Shown here: piece after piece, positions 40,796 through 61,670 of the stretch
Layout of the letters: the number at the start of each line of letters is the position of its first letter
How positions within the stretch are numbered: position 1 is the first letter of the stretch
Assembly (NCBI RefSeq): GCF_001667885.1
Contig: NZ_LZJW01000132.1
Span: 124,001-188,000 of the forward strand
Length of the DNA stretch: 64,000 bases
Source: Mycobacterium scrofulaceum
GTDB lineage: Bacteria; Actinomycetota; Actinomycetes; Mycobacteriales; Mycobacteriaceae
Direction of reading: 5' to 3'
The notes under the pieces: generated by a model
Told to the model about the DNA's origin: nothing
Database searches by the model: none
The model's input: the letters and a program-made list of their open reading frames with translations, nothing else
Position numbers and translations under genes: made by a program

Positions 40796-41116
40796 ATGAC
40801 GGACGACGACACTCGCGGCGAACCCGCACGCCGAGCGCTCGGTCTACTGACCAGCTCAATAGGTGTGGCGCACTTCCTCGCTCCGCGGATCTTCGATCCC
40901 TTCAATCGCCTCGGTTTCCCCAACCACGCGCGCATTTTCACCTACGTCAACGGCGCGATCGAAACGGCGCTCGGGGTCCTGACGCTGCGCGCGGGAACGC
41001 GTCGACCAACGGCGGTCTTGTCCGCTTGCTACATCACCTACCTGACGATCAGCATCCTTCGGGCCCAACTCTGCGTGCCACGCGGCGACGGTCGCCGAGT
41101 TCAGCGATCAGGATAG
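40796..41116 (+). CDS. Small DoxX-like or hypothetical membrane protein
   Basis: This 106-residue protein starts at ATG after GGAGGACGACACGCG. Hydrophobic stretches near ALGLLTSSIGVAHFLAP, IFTYVNGAIETALGVLTLRAG and AVLSACYITYLTISILRA suggest three to four short helices like the DoxX/MauE fold. I cannot give a function. The C terminus (PRGDGRRVQRSG) is basic. It lies 31 bp after the SDR gene and 8 bp before the P450 start, so it is translated in the same operon. Confidence 0.6.
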   Translation: MTDDDTRGEPARRALGLLTSSIGVAHFLAPRIFDPFNRLGFPNHARIFTYVNGAIETALGVLTLRAGTRRPTAVLSACYITYLTISILRAQLCVPRGDGRRVQRSG

Positions 41117-41124
41117 GAACGACT

Positions 41125-42423
41125 GTGTCGATCGCAGAGACCGCCCAGAAGGCGACCGAATCCCTCAGGCCAGTCGCCGGCCTCGTGCGGATGAATGTCG
41201 CCGGCGCCGTCCGGACCCGCCGACGCGGCTACAACGGTTGGATCGGCGCGATCAACACCGACTACGACCCGCAGGACCCTGCCACCGCCGCGGACCCGTT
41301 CGACGCGTACCGCGCCCTGCACCGAAGCGGCCGCGTGCACTACAACCCCAGGCGGGCCACCTTCATCCTCAGCCGCCTCGACGACGTGCGGGCCGCGTTG
41401 CGCGACACCGACCAGGTCACCAGCACCCAAGGGGTAACGCGCCTGCGGATGTCCGGCTCATTGGCGGTGCTCACCGACGGCGAGGAACACACGCGGCTGC
41501 GCAAGCAAGTCCAGCCCGGATTCAGCACAGGCGCCATGAAGTCCTGGCAGGAGATGACCGAGAGGCTAGCCACCGAACTGGTCACCGACGTGCTGAACGA
41601 CCCCGGCTGCGATGTCGTGCAGCGCTTGGCCATACCGATGCCGATACGCCTGATCGCCCAGATCCTGGGCGTGCCCGACACCGACGTCGGCGACTTTCGT
41701 CATTGGTCCGAACGCGCCGTGGGAGTCATGGAGCTCAAGCCCACGCTCTCCGGTGTCGTCGACGCGGCCAAGTCGATGTCAGCCATGGTGGCGTTACAGC
41801 GTTATTTCACAAGCCAATTCGCCGCCGGTGGACTCAAGGGATCCAGCACCGTGCTCGGCCGTCTCATCGAGCACAACACCGACGGCAGCCTCACCGATAA
41901 TCAGCTTCTGCTGATCGCCATCCACCTGCTGATCGCCGGCAACGAGACCACCACCAACCTGCTCGGCGGCATGTTCGACACCCTGGCCCACCGGCCCGAG
42001 CAGTACGACCTGATTCGGGCCAACCCCGACCTCATCCCCCTCGCCGTCGAAGAGCAGCTCCGCTTCACCACACCCATCCAGAACCTTTACCGCTACACCC
42101 GGGCCGACTACCGAATCGGCGACGTCACCATCCCCACCGGATCACGTGTGCTGCTGTCCTTCGGCGCGGCCAACCGCGACCCCACCGCGTTCGACGATCC
42201 CGACGAGTACCGCGCCGACCGCAACCCGCGGATGCACGTCGCCTTCGGGTACGGCCCACACATGTGCCTCGGGGCACCGCTGGCCCGCATGGAAGCCCAA
42301 GCAATACTGCGGCAACTCGTCACCCGCGTCGCCCGAATCACTCCCGCGGGTCCGACGCGGTGGTCGAGCCACAGCTCGCTACGCGGACCCACCCGCTTGC
42401 CGATCCGCCTCAGCCCCGCCTGA
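41125..42423 (+). CDS. Cytochrome P450 (third)
   Basis: This 432-residue P450 has AGNETT at residues 271-276, ExxR in EEQLR (about 310-313) and the heme loop FGYGPHMCLGAPLARME with Cys381. The N terminus is about 40 residues longer than in the other two P450s and is basic (RTRRRGYNGW), with no signal peptide. GTG start at 41125. It is the last gene of the SDR-containing unit and closes the island: 38 bp later the conserved Rv2047c-like gene ends on the other strand. Substrate unknown. Confidence 0.93.
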   Translation: MSIAETAQKATESLRPVAGLVRMNVAGAVRTRRRGYNGWIGAINTDYDPQDPATAADPFDAYRALHRSGRVHYNPRRATFILSRLDDVRAALRDTDQVTSTQGVTRLRMSGSLAVLTDGEEHTRLRKQVQPGFSTGAMKSWQEMTERLATELVTDVLNDPGCDVVQRLAIPMPIRLIAQILGVPDTDVGDFRHWSERAVGVMELKPTLSGVVDAAKSMSAMVALQRYFTSQFAAGGLKGSSTVLGRLIEHNTDGSLTDNQLLLIAIHLLIAGNETTTNLLGGMFDTLAHRPEQYDLIRANPDLIPLAVEEQLRFTTPIQNLYRYTRADYRIGDVTIPTGSRVLLSFGAANRDPTAFDDPDEYRADRNPRMHVAFGYGPHMCLGAPLARMEAQAILRQLVTRVARITPAGPTRWSSHSSLRGPTRLPIRLSPA

Positions 42424-42461
42424 CGTAGACCATTGCTGGTGCGCCGAGGAGACCCAGCCTT

Positions 42462-45053
42462 CTATGCGGTCACTTCGAGGACTTGTATTTCGCCGGTCGT
42501 GCCGTCGACCTCGACAAGCGCGCCCGGCGGCAAAGTCTTGGTGGCGCCCGCAACGTCCACCACACACGGGAATCCGAACTCGCGGGCCACCACCGCCGCG
42601 TGCGACATCGGACCACCCAACTCGGTCACCACGGCCGCGGCATAACAGAATGCGGCGGTGTAGCCGACATCGGTGACCTCGGCGACGAGGATCTCGCCGG
42701 GCTGCAGGTCGTCGATCGTTTCGGGCCGCACGATCCGAACGCGGCCGCGCACCCTGCCTCCGCAGACACCAACCCCGTGCAGGGTCTCCCCGCTGGTGAG
42801 CGCCGCCGACGTCGTCGTAATCGGTTGCCAGGTCCCGCTGAAAACCGTCGGTGGAACCACCGCGGCCAGTCGGCGTTGTTCGGCACGGCGTCGGGCCACC
42901 AGCGCCCCGACATCCGCGGGCAGCGCATCGAGCTCGTCGACGAGCAGGTAGAAGACATCATCGGCGGTGTCGACGATTCCGGCATCGACCAACCTGCGCC
43001 CGTATTCGCGCATCAGCTTACGCAGCACCCAGTTGGCCCGCACCACCTTGTCGCGACGGACTTCGCGGTCGCGGAGCTGATGTGCCGCCAACTGGGCAAC
43101 GGGCTTGGCGTGCAGGGGAATACGGGGTCGCTGCGGTTGAGGCGTCGCAGCGGCGTTCATCGCTCTCGTCACCATCCGGACGAGCAACTCCGGGTCATCG
43201 GAGTAGCTGATCGACAGCATCTCGAGTTCGGCGGGGCCGCGGTGCCCGATCAGCGCCAGCTCGGCCAGGACGGCGGCGTGAAACTCCGGCGCCTCGACGG
43301 CCAGCTTGCCCAGCCGCTCCCCCGGCTCGGCCAGCAGCGCCGTCACTTTCGGGTCGCGCTGTGCGGCAACCACCAACCGCTGCATCGCCTCGACCGATCG
43401 CGCACTGACGAGTTCCGGTCCCGCCGGCGCGGCGGTGTCTCGTCCACACAAACCGCGCAGCAGCACGTTGAACGCCGCGCACAGCATGAACGATGCCGAT
43501 GCCAGCACCCAGCCATGCACCACCTCGTCGCGGGCCAAGGTGATCAGGCTGAGCAGCCGGCGATCGTCCAGCCGGGTGACGTCGTCGGCCAGGCGTTCGA
43601 GCCGATCGACATCGGCGACGAATTCGTGGGTGTCCTTGGACGAGCCCGCCGACAGACCGATCAGGTTGACACCGAAGACCCCGATGTTGCGAATTGTCCT
43701 CAGTTGCTTGCGCAGCCGGCCGGTTTCGGAGCGCGGGCGCTCCGCTCCGAAGATCGGCAACGACGCCATGCTGGGCCCGAAAAAGCCGCTGTTGCTGACG
43801 ATCGTCGTGGGCTTGGCAAACGGTACGGTCTCGGCCATGTAATGCGCGGACGTGATAGCCCCATAGAGGCGGTGGGCGAACACGGCGACGGTGCGCGTGG
43901 CGATTTCGCGCTGGACGATGCCGCCGGGGCGCAGCCGTTCGGCGATGGCCACCCCGCCGGCGCGCAACCCGCGCACGGTTGCCGAGGCTGACGCCGGCGA
44001 GAACGGTCCGGGCAGCGCCTCCGACAGGTTGGTGGCCAGGAAAGTTGGAAAGCGCGGATCGATCGGGGTGTCGAACTCCCCGTTGTCACCGGCTGGGCCA
44101 GCCCAATTGGGTTTCACCCCGTCCTCGGTCGGCGCATCGACGGACGGTAGGTCACCGATGGTGGCCATCCGCCACGGTAGCGACACCACCCGCTTGCCCA
44201 CGGTGACCCGGCCGCGGACCGCAAGCGCGAAATCTTCGACGCATTCGCCGGAGTTCCACGCCGGTGAGAATCCCCACTGCTCACGTAACCGCGCGGTGTC
44301 CATGAACGCGCCGCCGTGCACCAGTTGCAGCTCGGCCAGTTCAAACCCCATCCGCACAACGGGGCGTCCGAGCGCGGTGGCGATCCGCCGAAAGGTCAGC
44401 TCGCCAGGGGCGGCGAGATTGACAGGGCCGCTGCCGATTTCGGTGTCAAGCATCGCCCGGTTGAACAGCCGAAGGACGTCGTCGGAGTGGACGACCTGCA
44501 TGAGACGGTCGGCCGATCCGTCTGGGAATACCGGCAACGCCAGCAGCCGGCGTACCCAGTTATCGACGCCTCGGCCGAGGATCAGCGCGGAGCGAATCGC
44601 GACCCATTCCAGGTCCGAGCGCTCGAGCATCTGCTCGACCAGGGCCTGGTATCGACCTTCGGCGCTGACCGGCGTTCTCGGGTCGTGTTCGGTCCTCGGC
44701 GCGTCCCCGCCACCATAGACATGCGCCGAGGACACGAAGACGATCCTTCTGGCCCCGGTCTCAGTCATCGCTTCGAGCACATTGCGGGTGCCGTCGAGGT
44801 TGACCTGCCGGCTGACCCGATCCTCGTGCCCCGGATTTGTTCTCCACGCACAGTGCGCCACAGCCTCGGTGCCCGCCAGGGCGCGCTTGACCGCGTCGGA
44901 GTCCCGGACGTCGGCCACGACGAATTCGGCCGCGCTGGGCCAGCTTTCGGGCCGGTGCCGGGCGATTCCGATGACGTCGTGCCCCTGGCTGAGCAAGCGG
45001 GCGGTCAGGCCCCGGCCCAGCACACCGCTGGCCCCGGTGACGGCGATTCTCAC
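42462..45053 (-). CDS. SDR-epimerase / PEP-utiliser mobile-domain fusion (Rv2047c-like)
   Basis: This large 863-residue protein has an N-terminal NAD-dependent epimerase-like Rossmann domain (TGASGVLGRGL; VFVSSAHVYGGG; about residues 1-300), a long helical middle region of uncertain type, and a C-terminal phosphohistidine swivel domain of PEP-utilising enzymes (about 770-860). The His of GGPMSHAAVVAREFGFP is the likely phospho-acceptor. No ATP-grasp domain is visible, so the phosphoryl donor is unclear. GTG start. It is immediately downstream of pks12 with 25 bp between, as in M. tuberculosis, and may act in the same glycolipid pathway; that link is inference. Confidence 0.88.
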   Translation of the reverse strand: MRIAVTGASGVLGRGLTARLLSQGHDVIGIARHRPESWPSAAEFVVADVRDSDAVKRALAGTEAVAHCAWRTNPGHEDRVSRQVNLDGTRNVLEAMTETGARRIVFVSSAHVYGGGDAPRTEHDPRTPVSAEGRYQALVEQMLERSDLEWVAIRSALILGRGVDNWVRRLLALPVFPDGSADRLMQVVHSDDVLRLFNRAMLDTEIGSGPVNLAAPGELTFRRIATALGRPVVRMGFELAELQLVHGGAFMDTARLREQWGFSPAWNSGECVEDFALAVRGRVTVGKRVVSLPWRMATIGDLPSVDAPTEDGVKPNWAGPAGDNGEFDTPIDPRFPTFLATNLSEALPGPFSPASASATVRGLRAGGVAIAERLRPGGIVQREIATRTVAVFAHRLYGAITSAHYMAETVPFAKPTTIVSNSGFFGPSMASLPIFGAERPRSETGRLRKQLRTIRNIGVFGVNLIGLSAGSSKDTHEFVADVDRLERLADDVTRLDDRRLLSLITLARDEVVHGWVLASASFMLCAAFNVLLRGLCGRDTAAPAGPELVSARSVEAMQRLVVAAQRDPKVTALLAEPGERLGKLAVEAPEFHAAVLAELALIGHRGPAELEMLSISYSDDPELLVRMVTRAMNAAATPQPQRPRIPLHAKPVAQLAAHQLRDREVRRDKVVRANWVLRKLMREYGRRLVDAGIVDTADDVFYLLVDELDALPADVGALVARRRAEQRRLAAVVPPTVFSGTWQPITTTSAALTSGETLHGVGVCGGRVRGRVRIVRPETIDDLQPGEILVAEVTDVGYTAAFCYAAAVVTELGGPMSHAAVVAREFGFPCVVDVAGATKTLPPGALVEVDGTTGEIQVLEVTA

Positions 45054-45078
45054 TGATTGCCCTTGCGCACGCCCATGA

Positions 45079-57606
<12,528 letters not shown>

Positions 57607-57922
57607 CAATACCTCTCGCCTACTTGGCCGTCAGCTGCCCCGATGCGACTCTCACCGAGTCACGGAATTTGCTGCACGATGCGATGTCGTGCTGCTCTCC
57701 GGCCCAAGAATGTCGCTGGTGAGTATGGCCAACTCCGACGGGATTTCAAAACGTCCGATGCTCCCGGCTGCTACAGGAGGATCGGCTTCGGCGTGCGGAA
57801 CGCCTTGTCTTGGGTTTCCTGGAACGCGTCGTTGCGCCCGGGGGTACCGGGGTCTCTCGTGCCCGACGCGCCGTCCATGGCGCGACTGTACCCGGCTGTG
57901 CATCGGCGGTGGTCAGGACGGG
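57607..57922. other. 316-bp spacer between pks12 start and Rv2049c-like gene
   Basis: No convincing gene is seen. Short open frames exist on both strands but none has a start with a ribosome binding site and a family resemblance. The region should hold the pks12 promoter on the minus strand. I did not find a clear -35/-10 pair. Confidence 0.6.
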
Positions 57923-58282
57923 TCAGACACCCACCCGCCGCCAGCCGTCGGCGGCGCGCGCGGCCCGGATCAGCACGTCGCACAGTTCACGCAGTTCGCT
58001 CGCCCGGGCTCCTTCGTCGAGGGCGGTCACGACATCTTCGGCCGCGCACCGCACCTGGTAGACGCGGTCGGAGAGGTCGGCCGCGTCATCGGCCGACAGG
58101 ACGACCGCGTCCGCGGGCAGGGCCAGCGCGGCTCCGGCGGCGCCGCGGGTCAGCGAGGCGCGTTGTTCGTATGCCCGCTGCCGGCACGACTGCCGGCAGT
58201 ACTGGCGGCGACGCCCCATCCCCGCGTCGGACACGTCTCGACCGCACCAGCGGCAGGGCTGCGGATGGGTGCGACGGCTCAC
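57923..58282 (-). CDS. Small CxxC/CxxxC protein (Rv2049c-like)
   Basis: This 119-residue basic protein, starting at the GTG of VSRRTHPQPC, has a zinc-ribbon-like array: CRWCGRDVSD then RRRQYCRQSCRQRAYEQR (CxxC and CxxxC). It is followed by an acidic helical tail (DAADLSDRVYQVRCAAEDVVTAL). The cysteine array could bind zinc and RNA or DNA. An alternative GTG lies 27 bp upstream. It is the expected neighbour of pks12 and is divergent from rbpA. No function is known. Confidence 0.8.
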   Translation of the reverse strand: MSRRTHPQPCRWCGRDVSDAGMGRRRQYCRQSCRQRAYEQRASLTRGAAGAALALPADAVVLSADDAADLSDRVYQVRCAAEDVVTALDEGARASELRELCDVLIRAARAADGWRRVGV

Positions 58283-58362
58283 GCCTGCCGACTTTAATCG
58301 GGATCCCACGGTGATCCCGGTATCATTGAAGGTCGCGTCGCGTTCGCCGGCTGCCGGAAGCG

Positions 58363-58388
58363 GGAACTAGGCAGAGCGCCGCAACGTT
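58363..58388 (+). promoter_or_regulatory. Candidate SigH/SigE-type promoter of rbpA
   Basis: GGAAC (58363-58367) and GTT (58386-58388) are 18 bp apart, the spacing and motifs of SigH/SigR promoters (and close to SigE). It lies 64 bp upstream of the rbpA ATG. In Streptomyces rbpA is controlled by SigR, so a stress-responsive promoter here is plausible. It is a pattern match only. Confidence 0.5.
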
Positions 58389-58452
58389 TGGCAGACGGAC
58401 AGAAACGCACTACAGCAGCCCGACAGCTCAGAGGACCTAGAGGAGTAGCAAC

Positions 58453-58788
58453 ATGGCTGATCGAGTCCTTAGGGGCAGTCGCCTCGGAGCCGTGAGCTAC
58501 GAGACCGACCGCAACCACGACCTCGCGCCACGTCAGATCGCGCGGTACCGCACCGAGAACGGCGAGGAGTTCGAGGTTCCGTTCGCCGACGACGCCGAAA
58601 TCCCCGGCACCTGGCTGTGCCGCAACGGCATGGAAGGCACCCTGATCGAAGGTGACCTGCCCGAGCCGAAGAAGGTGAAGCCGCCGCGCACGCACTGGGA
58701 CATGTTGCTGGAACGGCGCAGCGTCGAGGAGCTCGAAGAGCTGCTCAAGGAGCGCCTCGAGATCATCCGGACGCGCCGCCGCGGCTGA
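58453..58788 (+). CDS. rbpA: RNA polymerase-binding protein RbpA
   Basis: This 111-residue actinobacterial transcription factor binds RNA polymerase and stabilises SigA-containing open complexes. It contributes to basal transcription and rifampicin tolerance. The N-terminal tail (RVLRGSRLGAVSYETDRNHDLAPRQIARYRTENGE) leads to the core domain with FEVPFADDAEIPGTWLCRNGMEGTL. The basic linker KKVKPPRTHWDMLLERR and the sigma-interacting helix SVEELEELLKERLEIIRTRR finish it. The ATG has a good site, AGAGGAGTAGCAAC. Neighbours on both sides run the other way, so it is monocistronic. Confidence 0.97.
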   Translation: MADRVLRGSRLGAVSYETDRNHDLAPRQIARYRTENGEEFEVPFADDAEIPGTWLCRNGMEGTLIEGDLPEPKKVKPPRTHWDMLLERRSVEELEELLKERLEIIRTRRRG

Positions 58789-58797
58789 TCCGGCCGC

Positions 58798-59592
58798 CTA
58801 GGTGCGGTTTTTGGCGCGCTGACTGCCGGCGCCGCTCTTGCGGCCCTCGATCCCCCAGCGGGTGACCTTCACCAGCGCCTCGCGGATGTTGGATCCGCTC
58901 ATCTTGGAGACACCGAGCTCACGCTCGGTGAAGGTGATCGGCACCTCCACGATGGAGAAGCCGTTGCACACGGTGCGCCAGGTCAGGTCGATCTGGAAGC
59001 AGTAGCCCTTGGAGTCCACCGCCTCGAGACCGATCGCCTCCAGGACTTCGCGGCGGTAGGCACGGTAGCCCGCGGTGATGTCGTGAACACCGATACCCAG
59101 CGCGATACGCGCGTAGGTGTTCGCCGTCCAGGACAGCGCCCAGCGCCGCCACGGCCAGTTCCGCACCGACCCGCCCTCGACGTAGCGGGAGCCGATCGCC
59201 AGATCGGCTCCGGCGTCGACAGCGTCCAGCAGCCGGTGCAGCTGCTCGGGCGCGTGGCTGCCGTCGGCGTCCATCTCCACCAGCACCGAGTAGTCGCGGC
59301 TCAGGCCCCACGCGAAGCCGGCGAGGTACGCCGCGCCCAGGCCGTCCTTGGCGGTGCGATGCATCACGTGGGTGCGGCCCCCGTCCGCGGCCGCCAGTTC
59401 CTCGGCGAGGTCGCCGGTGCCGTCGGGGCTGCTGTCGTCGACGATCAGCAGGTGCACGTGGGGGCACGCGTCCCTCAGCCGCCGGTGGATGACCGGAAGG
59501 TTCTCCAGCTCGTTGTAGGTGGGGATGATCACCAGGACGCGCTCGCTGGGACGATTCCCCGGGCCGCGCGGCGCCGGCTGGCCGGTGGTCAT
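58798..59592 (-). CDS. ppm1: Polyprenol-phosphate mannosyltransferase Ppm1
   Basis: This 264-residue GT-A glycosyltransferase (family 2, dolichol-phosphate mannose synthase type) transfers mannose from GDP-mannose to polyprenyl phosphate, supplying the donor for lipomannan and lipoarabinomannan synthesis. Key motifs are LVIIPTYNELENLP, LLIVDDSSPDGT, VEMDADGSHAPEQ (DAD) and YVEGGSVRNWPWRRW. It has no transmembrane segment of its own. The ATG overlaps the stop of lnt (ATGA, 59589-59592). In M. tuberculosis this is domain 2 of one fused protein, but here it is a separate chain. Confidence 0.95.
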   Translation of the reverse strand: MTTGQPAPRGPGNRPSERVLVIIPTYNELENLPVIHRRLRDACPHVHLLIVDDSSPDGTGDLAEELAAADGGRTHVMHRTAKDGLGAAYLAGFAWGLSRDYSVLVEMDADGSHAPEQLHRLLDAVDAGADLAIGSRYVEGGSVRNWPWRRWALSWTANTYARIALGIGVHDITAGYRAYRREVLEAIGLEAVDSKGYCFQIDLTWRTVCNGFSIVEVPITFTERELGVSKMSGSNIREALVKVTRWGIEGRKSGAGSQRAKNRT

Positions 59593-61670
59593 GTAGCTCC
59601 TCTGTGTCGCCCTAAATTGCGCGACGGTCGTCGGCCGCCCTCGTGGAGCGGAGTGTAGTCACCACCGTCTTCCGGCGGCGCCTGGTCCCCGCCCTCGGTG
59701 GGCGAACTGTCCTCGTCAAGCGGGGTTTCGCCCGAGGGCGCACCTGCGTCTGGGGATTCGTTCGGGGCCTCGGACCTCCGACGAACCGGACGCGCGAACC
59801 AACCATTCTGCCGCATCCCGGCCAGGATCGCCGCCGCGGCCGCCGCGACCAGTAGCCACTGCAGCATCGGGCCCCACCGCGTGGCCGGCGTCAGTTTGGT
59901 CTTCAGGCGCACCTGAATGTCCAGGTAGTCGGGCTGGAAGAAGTCGGTGCGCACCAGCTCGGCGCCGTCGGGGGCGATCACGGCGCTGATCCCGGTGGTG
60001 CCGGCGACCAGCACGTAGCGATCGTGCTCGACGGCCCGCACCTTGGCGAAGCCCAGCTGTTGTTCGCTCATCGTTTTGTTGAAGGTGGCGTTGTTGCTCG
60101 GCACGGCCAGCAATTGGGCGCCGTTGAGGACGGCTTTGCGCGGGACGCGGTCGAAGATCACTTCCCAGCAGGTGGCCACCCCGATCGGCACCCCGGCAAT
60201 GTGCACGACGTCGCTGCCCGGCCGGGGCACCATGTTCCCGGCGCGGTTGGCGTAACCGGATAGGTGGGTGAACAGCCACGGCATCGGCAGGTATTCGCCG
60301 AATGGCTGCACGATCTCTTTGTCGTGCCTTTCGGCCGGCCCGGTGGAGGGATTCCACACGATCATCGTGTTGGTGTATTGGGGGTTCTCCGGCGGGCTGC
60401 CGGCCAGTTCCGACACCGTGCCGATCAGGATCGGCGCGCCGATCGCGGTCGCGGCCTGCGAGATTTCCAGCGCGGCGTCGACGTTGGCCAGTGGGTCGAT
60501 GTCGGAGGAATCCTCGGGCCAGATGACGAACTGGGGTTGTGGCGCCTGTCCGGCGCGCACATCCTCGGCCAACCGCAGCGTCTCGCGGACGTGGTTGTCG
60601 AGCACCGCCCGGCGTTGCGCGTTGAAGTCGAGCCCGAGGCGCGGCACGTTGCCCTGCACCAAGGCGACGGTGACCGAGGGCTCGCCGCCCGACCCGGTGC
60701 CGGCGTGCCGAACCTGCGGCCAGACCACGACGGAGGCGAACAGCACCAGGCAAATGCAGACGCCCGGCAGCACCACCGCCGGCGGGGCCGCATCCGCCGT
60801 CGCCGCTTGTTCTGCGCCGGTGCCCCGCTGCGTCCGACGGCCGGTGCGCCACCACTTGACGATCTCCAACTCGATGGCGGTCGCGCTGAACCCAATCAGC
60901 ACGATCGCCAAGGAGAGCAAGGCGGGGCCCCCGAGCTTGGCCAGCGGCAGGAAGGGGCCCTGCGCCTGCCCGAACGCCACCACTCCCCACGGGAAGCCGC
61001 CGAACGGGACGATCGATTTCAGCCACTCCTGGGCCGTCCACACCACCGCGAACCAGACGGGCCAGCCCGGCAGCCCGCGCACGAGCACGGCGCCCAGGCC
61101 GAAGATCGCGGGGAAAAGCGCGCAGGTCACCGCCAGCACCATCCAGGGGACGGCCCCGACGAGCATGCTCACCCACGGCAGCAGCGGCAGATAGAACGCC
61201 AGCCCGAAGAGGAACCCGTAGCCCAGGCCACCGGCGGCCGTCGTCGCCGGATGCTTGAGCACCCAGGCCAGCAGCGCGACCGCGACGACGGCGGCCCACC
61301 ACCAGTTCAGCGACGGGAAGCTCGTGAAGAGCAGCACACCACCCGCTATGGCGCAGACCAGCCGCGGCAGCCGCGGCAACATGGCGACCCGGACGCCCGG
61401 TAGCCGCGCGAGCACCCCGGCCCCGAGCCCCGCGGCCGCCCGGCGGGCCACGCCGCCCACGCGGTGTGTCAGAGCCCGGGCGCCGGGTTCGGTGGCGTCA
61501 TGCCCGCCTTCGGATCCCGGGGCGATGTCGGCGGGATCGTCGTCGCGGTCCGATTCGGCTTCGTCGCTGATCGGGTCGGTGTCCGGGGATACCGCCAGGT
61601 CGCCGGCCGCCGGGTCGGGCTCGTCGGATTGGCCGGGACGGTCGTTTCGGCCGAACCATTCCCTAGCCAT
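59589..61670 (-). CDS. lnt: Apolipoprotein N-acyltransferase Lnt (Ppm2-like)
   Basis: This 693-residue polytopic enzyme adds the third acyl chain to lipoproteins at the periplasmic face. An acidic, disordered cytosolic N terminus (1-90) is followed by several helices (about 100-330) and a nitrilase-type C-N hydrolase domain. The catalytic Glu is in VIWPEDSS, Lys in ERHDKEIVQPFGEYLP, and Cys in VATCWEVIFD. A further C-terminal helix near 630-650 precedes a long acidic tail rich in Glu and Asp. The start overlaps the upstream amidohydrolase stop by 8 bp. Translation is coupled to ppm1, its functional partner. Confidence 0.93.
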   Translation of the reverse strand: MAREWFGRNDRPGQSDEPDPAAGDLAVSPDTDPISDEAESDRDDDPADIAPGSEGGHDATEPGARALTHRVGGVARRAAAGLGAGVLARLPGVRVAMLPRLPRLVCAIAGGVLLFTSFPSLNWWWAAVVAVALLAWVLKHPATTAAGGLGYGFLFGLAFYLPLLPWVSMLVGAVPWMVLAVTCALFPAIFGLGAVLVRGLPGWPVWFAVVWTAQEWLKSIVPFGGFPWGVVAFGQAQGPFLPLAKLGGPALLSLAIVLIGFSATAIELEIVKWWRTGRRTQRGTGAEQAATADAAPPAVVLPGVCICLVLFASVVVWPQVRHAGTGSGGEPSVTVALVQGNVPRLGLDFNAQRRAVLDNHVRETLRLAEDVRAGQAPQPQFVIWPEDSSDIDPLANVDAALEISQAATAIGAPILIGTVSELAGSPPENPQYTNTMIVWNPSTGPAERHDKEIVQPFGEYLPMPWLFTHLSGYANRAGNMVPRPGSDVVHIAGVPIGVATCWEVIFDRVPRKAVLNGAQLLAVPSNNATFNKTMSEQQLGFAKVRAVEHDRYVLVAGTTGISAVIAPDGAELVRTDFFQPDYLDIQVRLKTKLTPATRWGPMLQWLLVAAAAAAILAGMRQNGWFARPVRRRSEAPNESPDAGAPSGETPLDEDSSPTEGGDQAPPEDGGDYTPLHEGGRRPSRNLGRHRGAT

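Noticed and set aside
26296..42461. Mobile element carrying the island
   Set aside because: No transposase, integrase, tRNA target or terminal repeats were seen at either edge, so no mobile element is reported.
57607..57609. TTG one codon before the pks12 ATG as start
   Set aside because: The ATG at 57604-57606 gives the MVDQLQHATEALRK start that I recall for M. tuberculosis Pks12.
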